Shown here piece by piece: positions 45,521 through 54,560 of a DNA stretch of 64,000 nt. The stretch comes from Pseudomonadota bacterium (GTDB lineage: Bacteria; Desulfobacterota; Desulfobacteria; Desulfobacterales; Desulfosarcinaceae). The stretch covers positions 1 to 64,000 of the forward strand of contig JAEYRZ010000012.1 of assembly GCA_023435265.1 (NCBI GenBank), given 5' to 3'. Under the pieces are notes generated by a model that did not search any database, had not been told where the DNA came from, and worked only from the letters and a program-made list of their open reading frames with translations. Within the stretch, counting starts at the first letter, position 1. Each line of letters starts with the position of its first letter. The translations under genes were made by a program, and so were the position numbers.

Positions 45521-45533
45521 TTCCGGGAGAAGC

Positions 45534-46319
45534 ATGGAGTTTCCGAGGCTCAAAAATCGTTTTGCCTTCCGGGTAAGCGCCCCGTCGTTCATCTTTCCGG
45601 CCGGTTATGCCGAAAATGTCGACCGGCTGGGCGACCACGTGGATGAGGTCGAATTATTGCTGCTCGAAAGCAGACCGGAGGCATTCCCCCCCCCGGCGGT
45701 AATCGCCGAGCTGCGGCGCCTGGCCGGAACGCTGCACATCACCTACAACGTTCACCTGCCGACCGACATCGATCCGGCCGCACCCGACGGCGCGGTCCGC
45801 CTGAGCGCGGTTCAGCGAATCGAGACGGCGCTCGCGCTGGCCGCTCCGCTGGAGGCGACCACCTGCACCCTGCACCTGCCCTTCGGCAGCGCGCATCGAT
45901 TCCATGGGGTTGCGGCGTGGCAGGCCCGCGCCGTGCAGAGCCTGGAACTCCTGGTTTCCAGGTCCAAAATCGCACCTTGCCGCATTTCGCTCGAGACCCT
46001 GGATTATCCCCCCCAATGGCTGACACCGATTCTGGCGGCGCTCCCCTGTTCGATCTGTCTCGACGTCGGCCATGTGCTGAACGCAGGGCAGGATCTGAAA
46101 ACCGTTCTGGACGAACTGGCGCCGCGGATCTCCATTCTTCACGTGCACGGCGTGGCGGATGGAACCGACCATCTATCGCTCGACCGTTTGCCACCGGCAG
46201 CATGGGCCACCCTGCAGCCCTTCCTGGCCGGTTTCCGCGGGAGTGTCTCGCTGGAAGTTTTTTCGGCGGCGCGCCTGCGCGAATCGATGATCTGTCTGAA
46301 CCGGCATATGGCCGGCTGA
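45534..46319 (+). CDS. cbiR: cobamide remodeling phosphodiesterase CbiR
   Basis: A 261-residue TIM-barrel protein of the AP endonuclease 2 superfamily. Metal-ligand segments can be seen in sequence order: VELLLLES, YNVHLPTD, CTLHLPFGS, ISLETLD, ICLDVGHVLNAGQ and ILHVHGV, ending in VSLEVFS. CbiR, characterised in Akkermansia, cleaves the nucleotide loop of imported cobamides so that CobU and CobS can rebuild them with a preferred lower ligand. Its direct link to cobU-cobS supports this over a generic sugar isomerase. Confidence 0.82.
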   Translation: MEFPRLKNRFAFRVSAPSFIFPAGYAENVDRLGDHVDEVELLLLESRPEAFPPPAVIAELRRLAGTLHITYNVHLPTDIDPAAPDGAVRLSAVQRIETALALAAPLEATTCTLHLPFGSAHRFHGVAAWQARAVQSLELLVSRSKIAPCRISLETLDYPPQWLTPILAALPCSICLDVGHVLNAGQDLKTVLDELAPRISILHVHGVADGTDHLSLDRLPPAAWATLQPFLAGFRGSVSLEVFSAARLRESMICLNRHMAG

Positions 46320-46385
46320 AGGCAAATTCCAGTTATTACGATTTCATCAAACCAAACTTGATGGACTCGTAAAAAAGGTAGACAA

Positions 46386-46495
46386 CCACAGAGCACCGAG
46401 GTCACAGAGGATGATTTTTATCTTTTTTCTCTGTGCTCTCTGTGTCCTCTGTGGTGAAAGCATACGTCATCGTAATCAGGACGGTACCTACTTAG
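46386..46495 (-). repeat. dispersed repeat with internal inverted repeat, copy 2
   Basis: The reverse-oriented partner of the repeat at 2587-2694: arms CCACAGAGCACCGAGGTCAC and GTGCTCTCTGTGTCCTCTGT plus GG, and the same flank (minus strand GTACCGTCCTGATTACGATG). Like copy 1 it lies just after the last gene of an operon. Confidence 0.8.
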
Positions 46496-46506
46496 CCCGA
46501 TACGCA

Positions 46507-46755
46507 TCAGTCATCGATCCGGGCGGCCGCCTCGCGCAGCGCCTGATCGATCTTTGCGCTGGCCTCGGCCGCGATTTCGAGCGCCTCGGCGGCTTCCGCC
46601 AGCCCATGCCGCCGGAACTCCGCTGCCCACTGCCGGTAACCGGCGGCATGTTCGTTGTTGTGGTGAATCCAGTGGTGGATCAGCCTGGCGGCCTTTTCGG
46701 CAAATGTCAGGGCTGCGCCGCCCTCAAGGTGTTCGTGCTCATGATGGTGTCCCAT
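46507..46755 (-). CDS. small His-rich N-terminus protein
   Basis: 82 residues: MGHHHEHEHLEGG followed by a helical domain (FAEKAARLIHHWIHHNNEHAAGYRQWAAEFR, then AAEALEIAAEASAKIDQAL). The His cluster suggests metal binding. It converges with the cobU-cobS-cbiR genes and lies downstream of yhbY. I recognise it only as a conserved-looking hypothetical; function unknown. Confidence 0.72.
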   Translation of the reverse strand: MGHHHEHEHLEGGAALTFAEKAARLIHHWIHHNNEHAAGYRQWAAEFRRHGLAEAAEALEIAAEASAKIDQALREAAARIDD

Positions 46756-46803
46756 GGATCTCCTCGGTCAAGCCTGCTGCAGTCCGGACGGCGAGCTCGA
46801 TGG

Positions 46804-47115
46804 TCATTCGGGCAGTTCTATTTTTCTTTTTTCCGGATCCGGATGGAGGCGGTAAAAGATGGCGGTATGGCCCAGCGTGCCCACAAGTTCGGCGCCCGTG
46901 GACTGCTGCAGGTCGGCGATCATCTTCGCCTTCTCCGTTTTTTCCTTGCCGTCGTTGAATTTGATTTTCACCAGTTCATGCTGCGCGAGAGCTTCTTCCA
47001 GTGCCCCGGCCACCGTCCCGGTCGCGCCTTTGTGCCCGACCAGGACCACCGGCTTGAGCGCGTGCGCCAGGCCGCGCAGGTATTTGCGCTGCGATCCTTT
47101 CAATGTACTTCCCAT
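46804..47115 (-). CDS. yhbY: ribosome assembly RNA-binding protein YhbY (CRM domain)
   Basis: A 103-residue single CRM domain: LKGSQRKYLRGLAHALKPVVLVGHKGATGTVAGALEEALAQHELVKIKF with the GxxG loop GHKG. It binds the pre-50S subunit. The length is standard. It is followed by the His-rich small gene (48 nt apart) and preceded 10 nt upstream by a small membrane protein gene. Confidence 0.9.
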   Translation of the reverse strand: MGSTLKGSQRKYLRGLAHALKPVVLVGHKGATGTVAGALEEALAQHELVKIKFNDGKEKTEKAKMIADLQQSTGAELVGTLGHTAIFYRLHPDPEKRKIELPE

Positions 47116-47125
47116 GCGGTTGATA

Positions 47126-47377
47126 TCAACGCCTCCTGACTTTGTCGACGATAAAGGTCACATTGGAGCTGAGACCGTCAAGCTTCCTGGATATCTCGCC
47201 GGCTGCTGAATCGGTGCCGATGGAAATACTTTCAACCGAATCCAGGGTGGAGAGAAGCTTGGCGTTCTGCTGTTGAACTTGCGATAACTGGCTTTTCAGC
47301 ACGCCCAAAAAGACCGTGACAGCCGTGAGCCATAAAACGAACAAGATCGTTTTCCACTCTTTCTTGAACGTATCCAT
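47126..47377 (-). CDS. small membrane-anchored coiled-coil protein
   Basis: 83 residues: one N-terminal membrane helix (TILFVLWLTAVTVFLGVL), then a coiled coil (LSQVQQQNAKLLSTLDSVES) and a polar C-terminus. No family was recognised. It lies 10 nt from yhbY on the same strand and is probably cotranscribed. AGAGGGGGC precedes the ATG as a possible ribosome binding site. Confidence 0.65.
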   Translation of the reverse strand: MDTFKKEWKTILFVLWLTAVTVFLGVLKSQLSQVQQQNAKLLSTLDSVESISIGTDSAAGEISRKLDGLSSNVTFIVDKVRRR

Positions 47378-47574
47378 TCAGCCCCCTCTTCTGCGCCGAT
47401 CGTTGCATCCATCGAAATCACATGCTAAAAGATGATCGGACTCAATTGAATTCCTTCTAAAAATACAGGGTTACTGATCCATTGGCAAGGTTTTCGTTGA
47501 ATTGTTTGATATCTACCTGAAAACATGATATTTAGTCCGCAAACAATTCCGATCCACTGCACGCGAGGAAAGCT

Positions 47575-47922
47575 ATGAACGAACGGACGCAGCAGAGTCA
47601 ACCAGACCGCAGATCCGAACAGCGTTCAGCGGTCGATCGCTACTACAGTGTTCAGTTTACAACCCCCGGCCTGGCATCGTTCTACCAGTTCAAATTGTGG
47701 AACATCTCGTCAAGCGGCATGTGCATTCTGGTCAAAGAGGATTCCGAAGTACTCCGCCACGTCAAGATCGGAGACACCCTCGACATGACCTATTATCTCG
47801 CCGAAATGCAGGGTGCCCATGAAAGCCTGAAGACCCAGATCAAGCATATCACCAAAAATGAGGACGGACGCTTCAAAGGGCACTGCCTGATCGGGCTCGC
47901 CATCCTGGAAAGCTCGCGCTGA
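47575..47922 (+). CDS. PilZ domain protein
   Basis: 115 residues. The c-di-GMP-binding arrangement is present: an Arg-rich loop DRRSEQRSAVDRYYSVQF and, about 30 residues on, the NISSSGMCI segment (N/DxSxxG). It is a single-domain PilZ adaptor, likely a cytoplasmic c-di-GMP receiver. GAGGAAAG lies before the ATG. It stands alone between divergent and convergent neighbours. It may connect with the c-di-GMP riboswitch and pilus genes 15 kb away, but no direct link is visible. Confidence 0.85.
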   Translation: MNERTQQSQPDRRSEQRSAVDRYYSVQFTTPGLASFYQFKLWNISSSGMCILVKEDSEVLRHVKIGDTLDMTYYLAEMQGAHESLKTQIKHITKNEDGRFKGHCLIGLAILESSR

Positions 47923-48005
47923 CCCATCCTTCCTGCGCGAACAGGCCGGAGGCCTGGGTCGAAGGCGTGTTCCTTCCGGGCGGCGCCGCTCCAAAATCCA
48001 TTCTT

Positions 48006-49067
48006 TCAGGAGTAAATCAAACTGATCGGCAGGGGCGGGTATTTGACCACCCCCGGCTTGGGGAGAATATGCTCCTGGCCGACAGTCAGCCAGTTCACAT
48101 CGGGATTGATCTCGCGCAGCCTGCCGTCGTCCGGCGGGCGGGCGTAGTTGGTGTAGCTGTAGGTCACCTGGAAGATGCAGATGCCATTGCGACCTTCGTT
48201 GGCAACCACGTAATTTTTTTTGAATGTTCGATAAATAAGATTATGATGGCCGGCGATCTGCTGCATTTCATCTTCGGTCAGATCGATCAGGATCGCTTTG
48301 GACAATCCACGTTCGGAAATGCGCAGCAGGGCCCGCGATTCACTGCTGCCGGCGTAGACCGTCGAAATGCAGGGGATGGCCTTCAAGTACTGCGCGGCCA
48401 CGATGGCGGCGGTGCGCCGGCCGCCGACCATTACCGGCAGACCGTAATACTCGAAAAATTTCTTCTGAACCACCTCGGCGTACTTATCCCCTTTTTCATA
48501 AAGGTCCTTGGAGACATAACGCAGACTCTGCGCCAGGCTTTCGGCGGCTTCTGTAATGGGCCAGTCGATGCGCACATGAAAATGCGACAACTGATAGCGG
48601 TTTTTTAAATGGCTGCCCGGATCGCGCTGGATCAGCAATGCATAATCGATGGGCAGCAGCAGCCGCAAAAAGTCGTAAAAATGCGCCGATTCGAGGTACT
48701 TGTGGTTGCGATCGAAGGTTTCGGGCAGCGGCAGGGCCTTGGCCTGCAGAAGGTTGGACTTTGTGCTGCGGTTGACGTTGAAAAACCGGATGTATTTCTT
48801 GAAGTGCGCCGGGATGGTGTCTTCGACGAACAATACCAGAAACGTATTTTGCGGTTCGTATTCGACGGTGGGAATGCGGGCGCGCGGCTTCAGCTCTCTT
48901 TTTTCGACAAACGGGTACGGCACCCCGCTGGCCAGAAAACGGGTGTAGGAGTTGACCAGGGCATATTCCAGCATGAACTGATCGAGTTCATCTCGCAGCA
49001 GTTCATAATACGATCGTCGCAGGCGGTTGACTCGGCTGAGCTCTTCTCGGACACTCCAAAAGGCCAA
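48006..49067 (-). CDS. conserved hypothetical protein
   Basis: 353 residues, soluble, no signal peptide and no motif I can name. It has a Tyr-rich helical start (RSYYELLRDELDQFMLEYALVNSYTRFL) and a mixed alpha/beta middle with VMVGGRRTAAIVAAQYLKAIP, which could be a nucleotide or phosphate loop but does not match Walker A. Codon use matches the neighbours and the frame is uninterrupted, so the gene is real. Function unknown. Confidence 0.72.
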   Translation of the reverse strand: MAFWSVREELSRVNRLRRSYYELLRDELDQFMLEYALVNSYTRFLASGVPYPFVEKRELKPRARIPTVEYEPQNTFLVLFVEDTIPAHFKKYIRFFNVNRSTKSNLLQAKALPLPETFDRNHKYLESAHFYDFLRLLLPIDYALLIQRDPGSHLKNRYQLSHFHVRIDWPITEAAESLAQSLRYVSKDLYEKGDKYAEVVQKKFFEYYGLPVMVGGRRTAAIVAAQYLKAIPCISTVYAGSSESRALLRISERGLSKAILIDLTEDEMQQIAGHHNLIYRTFKKNYVVANEGRNGICIFQVTYSYTNYARPPDDGRLREINPDVNWLTVGQEHILPKPGVVKYPPLPISLIYS

Positions 49068-49274
49068 TCTGCACTCCCTTGCGTTTCAAGGTCCGGTCGA
49101 ATCGAATATGATCGCTTTTACTTTTCATTTTGAAGCCTTAACATCATCGACTCAGCCCGTCAATGCTGTCTTTGGCCTTCGGGTTTTCTTTTCGGGATTG
49201 ACCACGCGACGTGCATCGCATCGCAGATATCCGTCTTCACGGTATCGGCCGAAATCATCTGTTCGAATTTCTTT

Positions 49275-49396
49275 AACAGCTTTTGAATAACTCCGCACCC
49301 CCGTGACGCTGTGTTGCGCAGCGTCTAAAAAATGCACATACCGGCGCCTATGCGTGCGTGGCGATTCGAAAGCGCGCGCCTTGCCTGACGGCTCGC
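49275..49396 (-). repeat. dispersed repeat family 2, copy 2
   Basis: Minus-strand copy of the repeat at 41831-41945: CGAGCCGTCAGGCAAGGCGC, then GGTATGTGCATTTTTTAGAC, then GCGCAACACAGCGTCACGG. It fills much of the 49068-49418 gap; I see nothing else in that gap. Confidence 0.7.
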
Positions 49397-49418
49397 TTTT
49401 CAACAGCCTGTAAGATCT

Positions 49419-50621
49419 TTACTCCTGCTTTTCGGTCAGCGCGGCGATGCCGGGCAGCTTCTTCCCTTCCAGAAATTCCAGGGATGCGCCGCCGCCCGTG
49501 GAAATATGGGTCATGCGCTGCGCCAGGCCCGCTTTTTCGACCGCCGCAGCCGAATCGCCGCCGCCGATCACAGTCATGCCGCCGCGGTCGCTCAGCTCCG
49601 CAAGCAGGCGGGCGACCTCGAAGGTCCCTTTTGCAGTGGCTTCGATTTCGAAAACGCCCATGGGGCCGTTCCAGATCACGGTCTTGCTGTCGCTTAAAAT
49701 CTGCCGGAATTGCTGCAGGGTGGTCGGACCGATATCGAGCCCGAACTGCTTTTCCTGGATGTGCTCCACGGCGACGTTCTTGAGCGGCCCCACCGCGCGC
49801 ACGGCGAAGTCGAACGTCTCGCTGACCGCAGTGTCGGCCGGCAGCACGATTTTGGCTCCGGCTTCCGCCATCAGTTCGGAGGCCAGGGCGACTTTGTCTT
49901 TCTCCAGCAGGCTGCGGCCGATTGGAAGCCCCCGGGCGTGCAGGAATGTGTACGCCATTCCGCCGCCGATCAGAAGGCGGTCCACCTTGGGCAGCAGATT
50001 GCGGATGACCTCGATCTTGTCGGATATTTTGGCCCCGCCAAGGATGGCGACGAACGGCCGCCGGGGCGATTCAACCACCTGCACCAGGTAGTCGAGCTCC
50101 TTCTGCATCAGAAAACCGGCCACGCAGGGCTGGATGAAGTGGGTGACGCCTTCGGTGGAGGCATGCGCGCGGTGGGCCGTTCCAAAGGCATCGTTGACGT
50201 AGATCTGCCCCCATTCGGCGAGCTGCCGGGCGAACTCCGGGTCGTTTTTGGTTTCGCCCGCGTAAAAACGCAGGTTTTCGAGCAGCAGCACCTCTCCGCT
50301 ATTCAGGCGGTCCACGGTGGCGCGCACTTCGGGGCCGATGCAGTCCGGGACGAACTGGACCGGACGGCCCAGGTGCCCGGAGAGCACTTCCACACACGGC
50401 CGCAACGACATGTCGGCTTTGCGCTCACCCTTGGGCCGCCCCAGGTGGCTCATCAATATCAGCCGGGCGCCGTTGTCGACCAGGTGGCGGATCGTCGGCA
50501 GGGCGGCGCGGATGCGTTTATCGTTGGCCACGCGTGCGCCGGTAAGCGGCACGTTGAAATCGACCCGCATCAGGATGCGCCGGTCACGTACCTTTACATC
50601 GTTTACGCTCATCTTCGGCAT
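49419..50621 (-). CDS. pgk: phosphoglycerate kinase
   Basis: 400 residues from ATG 50621, preceded by GAGGTG; the frame is open further upstream but without family similarity. Substrate-binding RVDFNVPL and LMSHLGRPKG, hinge and nucleotide-site segments AILGGAKISDKIEVI, FDIGP-type NGPMGVFE and GGGDSAAAVEKAGL with STGGGASLEFLEG are all present. It catalyses ATP formation from 1,3-bisphosphoglycerate. Other glycolytic genes are not adjacent. Confidence 0.96.
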   Translation of the reverse strand: MPKMSVNDVKVRDRRILMRVDFNVPLTGARVANDKRIRAALPTIRHLVDNGARLILMSHLGRPKGERKADMSLRPCVEVLSGHLGRPVQFVPDCIGPEVRATVDRLNSGEVLLLENLRFYAGETKNDPEFARQLAEWGQIYVNDAFGTAHRAHASTEGVTHFIQPCVAGFLMQKELDYLVQVVESPRRPFVAILGGAKISDKIEVIRNLLPKVDRLLIGGGMAYTFLHARGLPIGRSLLEKDKVALASELMAEAGAKIVLPADTAVSETFDFAVRAVGPLKNVAVEHIQEKQFGLDIGPTTLQQFRQILSDSKTVIWNGPMGVFEIEATAKGTFEVARLLAELSDRGGMTVIGGGDSAAAVEKAGLAQRMTHISTGGGASLEFLEGKKLPGIAALTEKQE

Positions 50622-50703
50622 AAGCACCTCCCCTTTGCGCGTGATGGCGGCGGAACCGAACCGCCCGGGGTTCCGCCCGCCGCCCGGTGACAGTGAAGCC
50701 TTT

Positions 50704-50982
50704 TTATTCGGACACCGTCCCGCTTTTTTCCTTGAGCGCATGGATCCTTTTTTTCTGGGACCAGCGCTGGAAAAAGCCGATCAGCCCGCCGCGTTCGGCG
50801 CGTTCGATCATCTCTTCGCGAACGGTCAGTCCCTGCCGGTCGGCCATGGCGCTGCGCAGGCACGGTGTTTTGTGCAGGCACTGCAGGCAGGAGATGGGCG
50901 AGACGCGCAGCCCGTCGTCGCGCCGGGGGAAAACCGTATTGAGATCGCCGAAGCATTCAGGTCGATCGCCGGAGGCGGTCAT
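50704..50982 (-). CDS. small Cys-motif protein upstream of pgk
   Basis: 92 residues. The middle has SCLQCLHKTPCLRSAM (C-x2-C-x5-C), a possible metal- or cluster-binding site, followed by a basic helical C-terminus (GGLIGFFQRWSQKKRIHALKEK). It lies between gpsA and pgk on the same strand, so it may be part of one transcript. I do not recognise the family. A frame on the other strand overlaps, but the Cys spacing and context favour this strand. Confidence 0.55.
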   Translation of the reverse strand: MTASGDRPECFGDLNTVFPRRDDGLRVSPISCLQCLHKTPCLRSAMADRQGLTVREEMIERAERGGLIGFFQRWSQKKRIHALKEKSGTVSE

Positions 50983-51029
50983 GTTCGATACTCCCGAGAT
51001 ACAAGTGCTGACCGATCATAAGAACCGCT

Positions 51030-52061
51030 TCAATCGTCGTCCAGCTCGCATTTCAAGTCGCGCGTCATCAGCTGGTAGGCCGCATCCTGGGGCGAAAGCC
51101 CCTCGTACAAAATACGGTAGACCGCCTGCGAGATGGGCATTTCCACCTCGAGGCGCTGCGACAGCGCGTAGACGGAACGGGCGGTCTTCACCCCTTCGGC
51201 CACCATGCGCATCTCGGCCAGGACCTGGGCGAGGCCCATACCCTGCCCGATCTTCAATCCCACCGTGTGATTGCGGCTCAGGTTGCCGGTGCAGGTCAAC
51301 ACCAGATCTCCGACGCCGGCCAGACCGGTGAAGGTGCGCGGATTGGCCCCCATGGCCAGGCCCAGGCGCCGGATCTCGGTCAACCCGCGGGCGATCAGGG
51401 CCGCGCGCGTATTCAGGCCCATTCCCAGGCCGTCGATCATCCCGGCGGCGATTGCGATGACGTTCTTGACCGAGCCGCCCAATTCCACGCCGATCACGTC
51501 GTCATTGGTGTAAACGCGGAACACGGGGGTCGCGAAAACGCTCTGCACTTTGCGGGCGCAGGAGAGATTGCGGGAAGCCGCCGTCACGACAGTAGGCAAC
51601 CCGAAGGCCACCTCGCGCGCAAAGCTGGGGCCGGAAAGGGTCGCATAGCGATCTGCGTCGAGGTGCGGCAAGGCTTCGCGCAGAACACCGGACATGGTGA
51701 GCAGCGTTTCGTTCTCGATACCCTTGCTGGCGCACACCACGACCGTCTGCGACGGGAGCAGCGCCGCCATCTGCACGGCCACCTGCCGGATGACGTGCGA
51801 CGGCACCACGATCAGCACCAGCTCTTTGTCCTGCACCGCCCGCGCCAGGTCGTTGGTGGGGCGCAGGTTTTCCGACAGGCGCACGTCGGGCAGAAATACC
51901 GAGTTCACGCCGGTCTCGACGATCTGGCGGCACACGTCTGCTTCGAAAATCCACCAATCGACGGGATATCCCTTGCGGGCCAGCAGATTGGCCAATGCCG
52001 TGCCCCAGCTGCCTGCCCCGACCACACCGATTTTCATATCCAAACTCGCTTCATCGATCAT
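51030..52061 (-). CDS. gpsA: glycerol-3-phosphate dehydrogenase [NAD(P)+]
   Basis: 343 residues from ATG 52061 (AAGGA lies about 9 nt upstream), or 335 from ATG 52037, which begins at KIGVVGAGSWGTALA, the Rossmann motif. It also has GPSFAREVA, the catalytic-Lys region GGSVKNVIAIAAGM and NTRAALIARGLTEI. It makes sn-glycerol-3-phosphate for phospholipids. It lies 39 nt after gyrA on the same strand. Confidence 0.95.
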   Translation of the reverse strand: MIDEASLDMKIGVVGAGSWGTALANLLARKGYPVDWWIFEADVCRQIVETGVNSVFLPDVRLSENLRPTNDLARAVQDKELVLIVVPSHVIRQVAVQMAALLPSQTVVVCASKGIENETLLTMSGVLREALPHLDADRYATLSGPSFAREVAFGLPTVVTAASRNLSCARKVQSVFATPVFRVYTNDDVIGVELGGSVKNVIAIAAGMIDGLGMGLNTRAALIARGLTEIRRLGLAMGANPRTFTGLAGVGDLVLTCTGNLSRNHTVGLKIGQGMGLAQVLAEMRMVAEGVKTARSVYALSQRLEVEMPISQAVYRILYEGLSPQDAAYQLMTRDLKCELDDD

Positions 52062-52100
52062 CGTCGCCGATCCTTCCGCCCCGACTGCCGCGGGGCTGAG

Positions 52101-54560
52101 CTATTCAGTCTCGGGTTTTGCGGCTTCGGGCTCTTCTTCCTCCTTCTCCGCCAGCCCCGCCGCGCTGACAATCCGTTCGCCCGCTTCCAGGTCCATCAAT
52201 TTGACGCCCTGCGTGTTGCGGCTGATCACCGAAACGCCGCTGACGGGGATGCGGATGATTTTGCCGCGGTCGGTCACCAGCATCACATCGTCGTCCTCTT
52301 TAACCTCCAGCACGCTGACCACGACGCCGTTGCGCTGCGAGGTCTTGATGGTGATGACCCCCTTGCCGCCGCGCTTGTGCACCGGATACTCGTCGATGGA
52401 GGTGCGTTTGCCGAAACCGTTTTCGGTCACCGCGAACATGGTCGCCCCGTAGCGCAGCGCCTCCATGCCGACCAGCCGATCGCCCGCGTCCAGGCGGATG
52501 CCGCGCACGCCCCGCGAAATGCGGCTGCTGGGGCGGATATCCGATTCGTGGAAGCGGATCGACTTGCCCAAGGCCGAGCTCAGGAACACGTTCTGAGTGC
52601 CGTCGGTGAGCCGCACGGCGATCAATTCGTCCGCAGGGGCCAGGTCCAGCGCGATGATGCCGCCGGCGCGCGGCCGCGAAAAGGACATCAGATCGGTTTT
52701 CTTGATCGTGCCCTGCTTGGTGGCCATGAGCACGAAATGCCCCGGTTCGAACGCCGGCACATCCAGGATCGTGGACAGTTGCTCGCCCTCTTCCAGGTTG
52801 AGCAGGTTCACGATCGCCTTGCCGTGGCTCTGGCGGCCGGCCTGGGGGATGTCGTAGACCTTGCGCCAGTAGACCTTGCCGCGGTTGGTGAAGAACAGGA
52901 AGGTGTGATGGGTCGAAGCAACGAACAGGTGCGAAACGAAATCCTCTTCTCGGGTGCCCATGGCGGTCTTGCCTTTGCCGCCGCGCCGCTGGCTCTGGTA
53001 CAGCGTGATGGGATTGCGCTTGATGTACCCGGAATTGGAAATCGTCACGACCATGTCCTCTTCCATGATCATGTCTTCGATGGTCAGTTCGCGGGCGGTC
53101 TCGACGATCTCGGTGCGGCGGCTGTCTCCGAACTGCTCCTTGAGCGAAGTCAGCTCGTCCTTGATGATCTTCAGCACGAGCTTCTCGCTGGAGAGAATCT
53201 CCTTGAAGCGGGCGATGTCCTGGATGACGGCCGCGTACTCCTCGTTGATCTTGTCGCGCTCCAGGCCGGTCAGCCGCTGCAGGCGCAGATTCAGGATCTC
53301 CTGGGCCTGGATGGCCGAAAGACCGAAGGCGGCCATCAGGCGCTCCTTGGCCTCGGCCGGCGTCCGCGACGCACGGATCATCTGCACCACGGCGTCCAGG
53401 TTGTCCAGGGCGATGCGATAGCCCTCCAGGACATGCGCGCGCGCTTCGGCCTTGGCCAGGTCGAAGCGTGTCCGCCGGATCACCACCTCTTTGCGGTGGC
53501 CCACGAAATTCTCCAGGATCTCCTTGAGGCTAAGCACCTGCGGACGCTGCCGCACCACGGCCAGAAAGATGATCCCGAAACTGGTCTCCATCTGCGTGTG
53601 CTTGAACAGCTGGTTGACGATGACTCCCGAAACCGCGCCCTTTTTGACGCCCAGGGCGATGCGCAGGCCCCGGCGGTCCGATTCGTCGCGGACGTAGGCG
53701 ACTCCTTCCAGCTGCTTTTCCTTCATCAGCTCGGCCACCTTCTCGACCAGCCTGGCCTTGTTGACCTGGTAGGGGATTTCGTGGACCACGATGGTCTCGC
53801 GCCCCTGCTTGTCCGTCTCCACCCCGATCCGCGCCCGCAGCCGGATGATCCCCCGGCCCGTCTGGTATGCTTCGCGGATGCCGGCGGTTCCGTATATGAG
53901 GCCGGCCGTGGGAAAGTCAGGCCCAGGCACATACCGCATCAACTCGGCAATCGAGATTTCGGGCGCATCGATCAGCGCGCAGATGGCATCCACCACCTCG
54001 GACAGATTGTGGGGCGGGATGTTGGTGGCCATGCCCACGGCAATACCGGAAGAACCGTTGACGATCAGGGTCGGCACCTTCGAGGGCAGCACCAGGGGCT
54101 CGGTCAGCGATTCGTCGTAATTGGGACCGAAATCGACCGTGTCCTTGTCGAGGTCCTCCAGCAGCTCATGGGCCATGCGCCGCATGCGCACTTCCGTGTA
54201 ACGCATGGCCGCCGCCGGATCGCCGTCGATGGAACCGAAATTCCCCTGGCCGTCCACCAGCGTGTAGCGCATCGAAAAATCCTGCGCCATGCGCACGATG
54301 GTGTCGTACACGGCGGTATCGCCATGCGGGTGATATTTACCGATCACATCGCCCACGATGCGGGCCGATTTCTTATACGGCTTGTTGTAATCGTTGCCGA
54401 GCTCGCGCATGGCGTAGAGCACACGGCGGTGAACCGGCTTCAATCCATCACGGACATCGGGCAGGGCCCTTCCAATAATCACGCTCATGGCGTAATCGAG
54501 ATAGGATTTCTTCATCTCCCGCTCGATGCTGACCACAGACGGCGATTCAGATGTCGTCAT
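52101..54560 (-). CDS. gyrA: DNA gyrase subunit A
   Basis: 819 residues. The catalytic Tyr is 121 in AAMRYTEVR. The quinolone region reads [15 protein letters not shown], with Thr82 where E. coli has Ser83 and Asp86 for Asp87. The C-terminal pinwheel has the GyrA box QRRGGKG, which separates it from ParC, and the protein ends in an acidic tail ([15 protein letters not shown]). It forms a heterotetramer with GyrB (not in this window) and introduces negative supercoils. The ATG overlaps the stop of the AI-2E family transporter by 4 nt. Confidence 0.97.
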   Translation of the reverse strand: MTTSESPSVVSIEREMKKSYLDYAMSVIIGRALPDVRDGLKPVHRRVLYAMRELGNDYNKPYKKSARIVGDVIGKYHPHGDTAVYDTIVRMAQDFSMRYTLVDGQGNFGSIDGDPAAAMRYTEVRMRRMAHELLEDLDKDTVDFGPNYDESLTEPLVLPSKVPTLIVNGSSGIAVGMATNIPPHNLSEVVDAICALIDAPEISIAELMRYVPGPDFPTAGLIYGTAGIREAYQTGRGIIRLRARIGVETDKQGRETIVVHEIPYQVNKARLVEKVAELMKEKQLEGVAYVRDESDRRGLRIALGVKKGAVSGVIVNQLFKHTQMETSFGIIFLAVVRQRPQVLSLKEILENFVGHRKEVVIRRTRFDLAKAEARAHVLEGYRIALDNLDAVVQMIRASRTPAEAKERLMAAFGLSAIQAQEILNLRLQRLTGLERDKINEEYAAVIQDIARFKEILSSEKLVLKIIKDELTSLKEQFGDSRRTEIVETARELTIEDMIMEEDMVVTISNSGYIKRNPITLYQSQRRGGKGKTAMGTREEDFVSHLFVASTHHTFLFFTNRGKVYWRKVYDIPQAGRQSHGKAIVNLLNLEEGEQLSTILDVPAFEPGHFVLMATKQGTIKKTDLMSFSRPRAGGIIALDLAPADELIAVRLTDGTQNVFLSSALGKSIRFHESDIRPSSRISRGVRGIRLDAGDRLVGMEALRYGATMFAVTENGFGKRTSIDEYPVHKRGGKGVITIKTSQRNGVVVSVLEVKEDDDVMLVTDRGKIIRIPVSGVSVISRNTQGVKLMDLEAGERIVSAAGLAEKEEEEPEAAKPETE

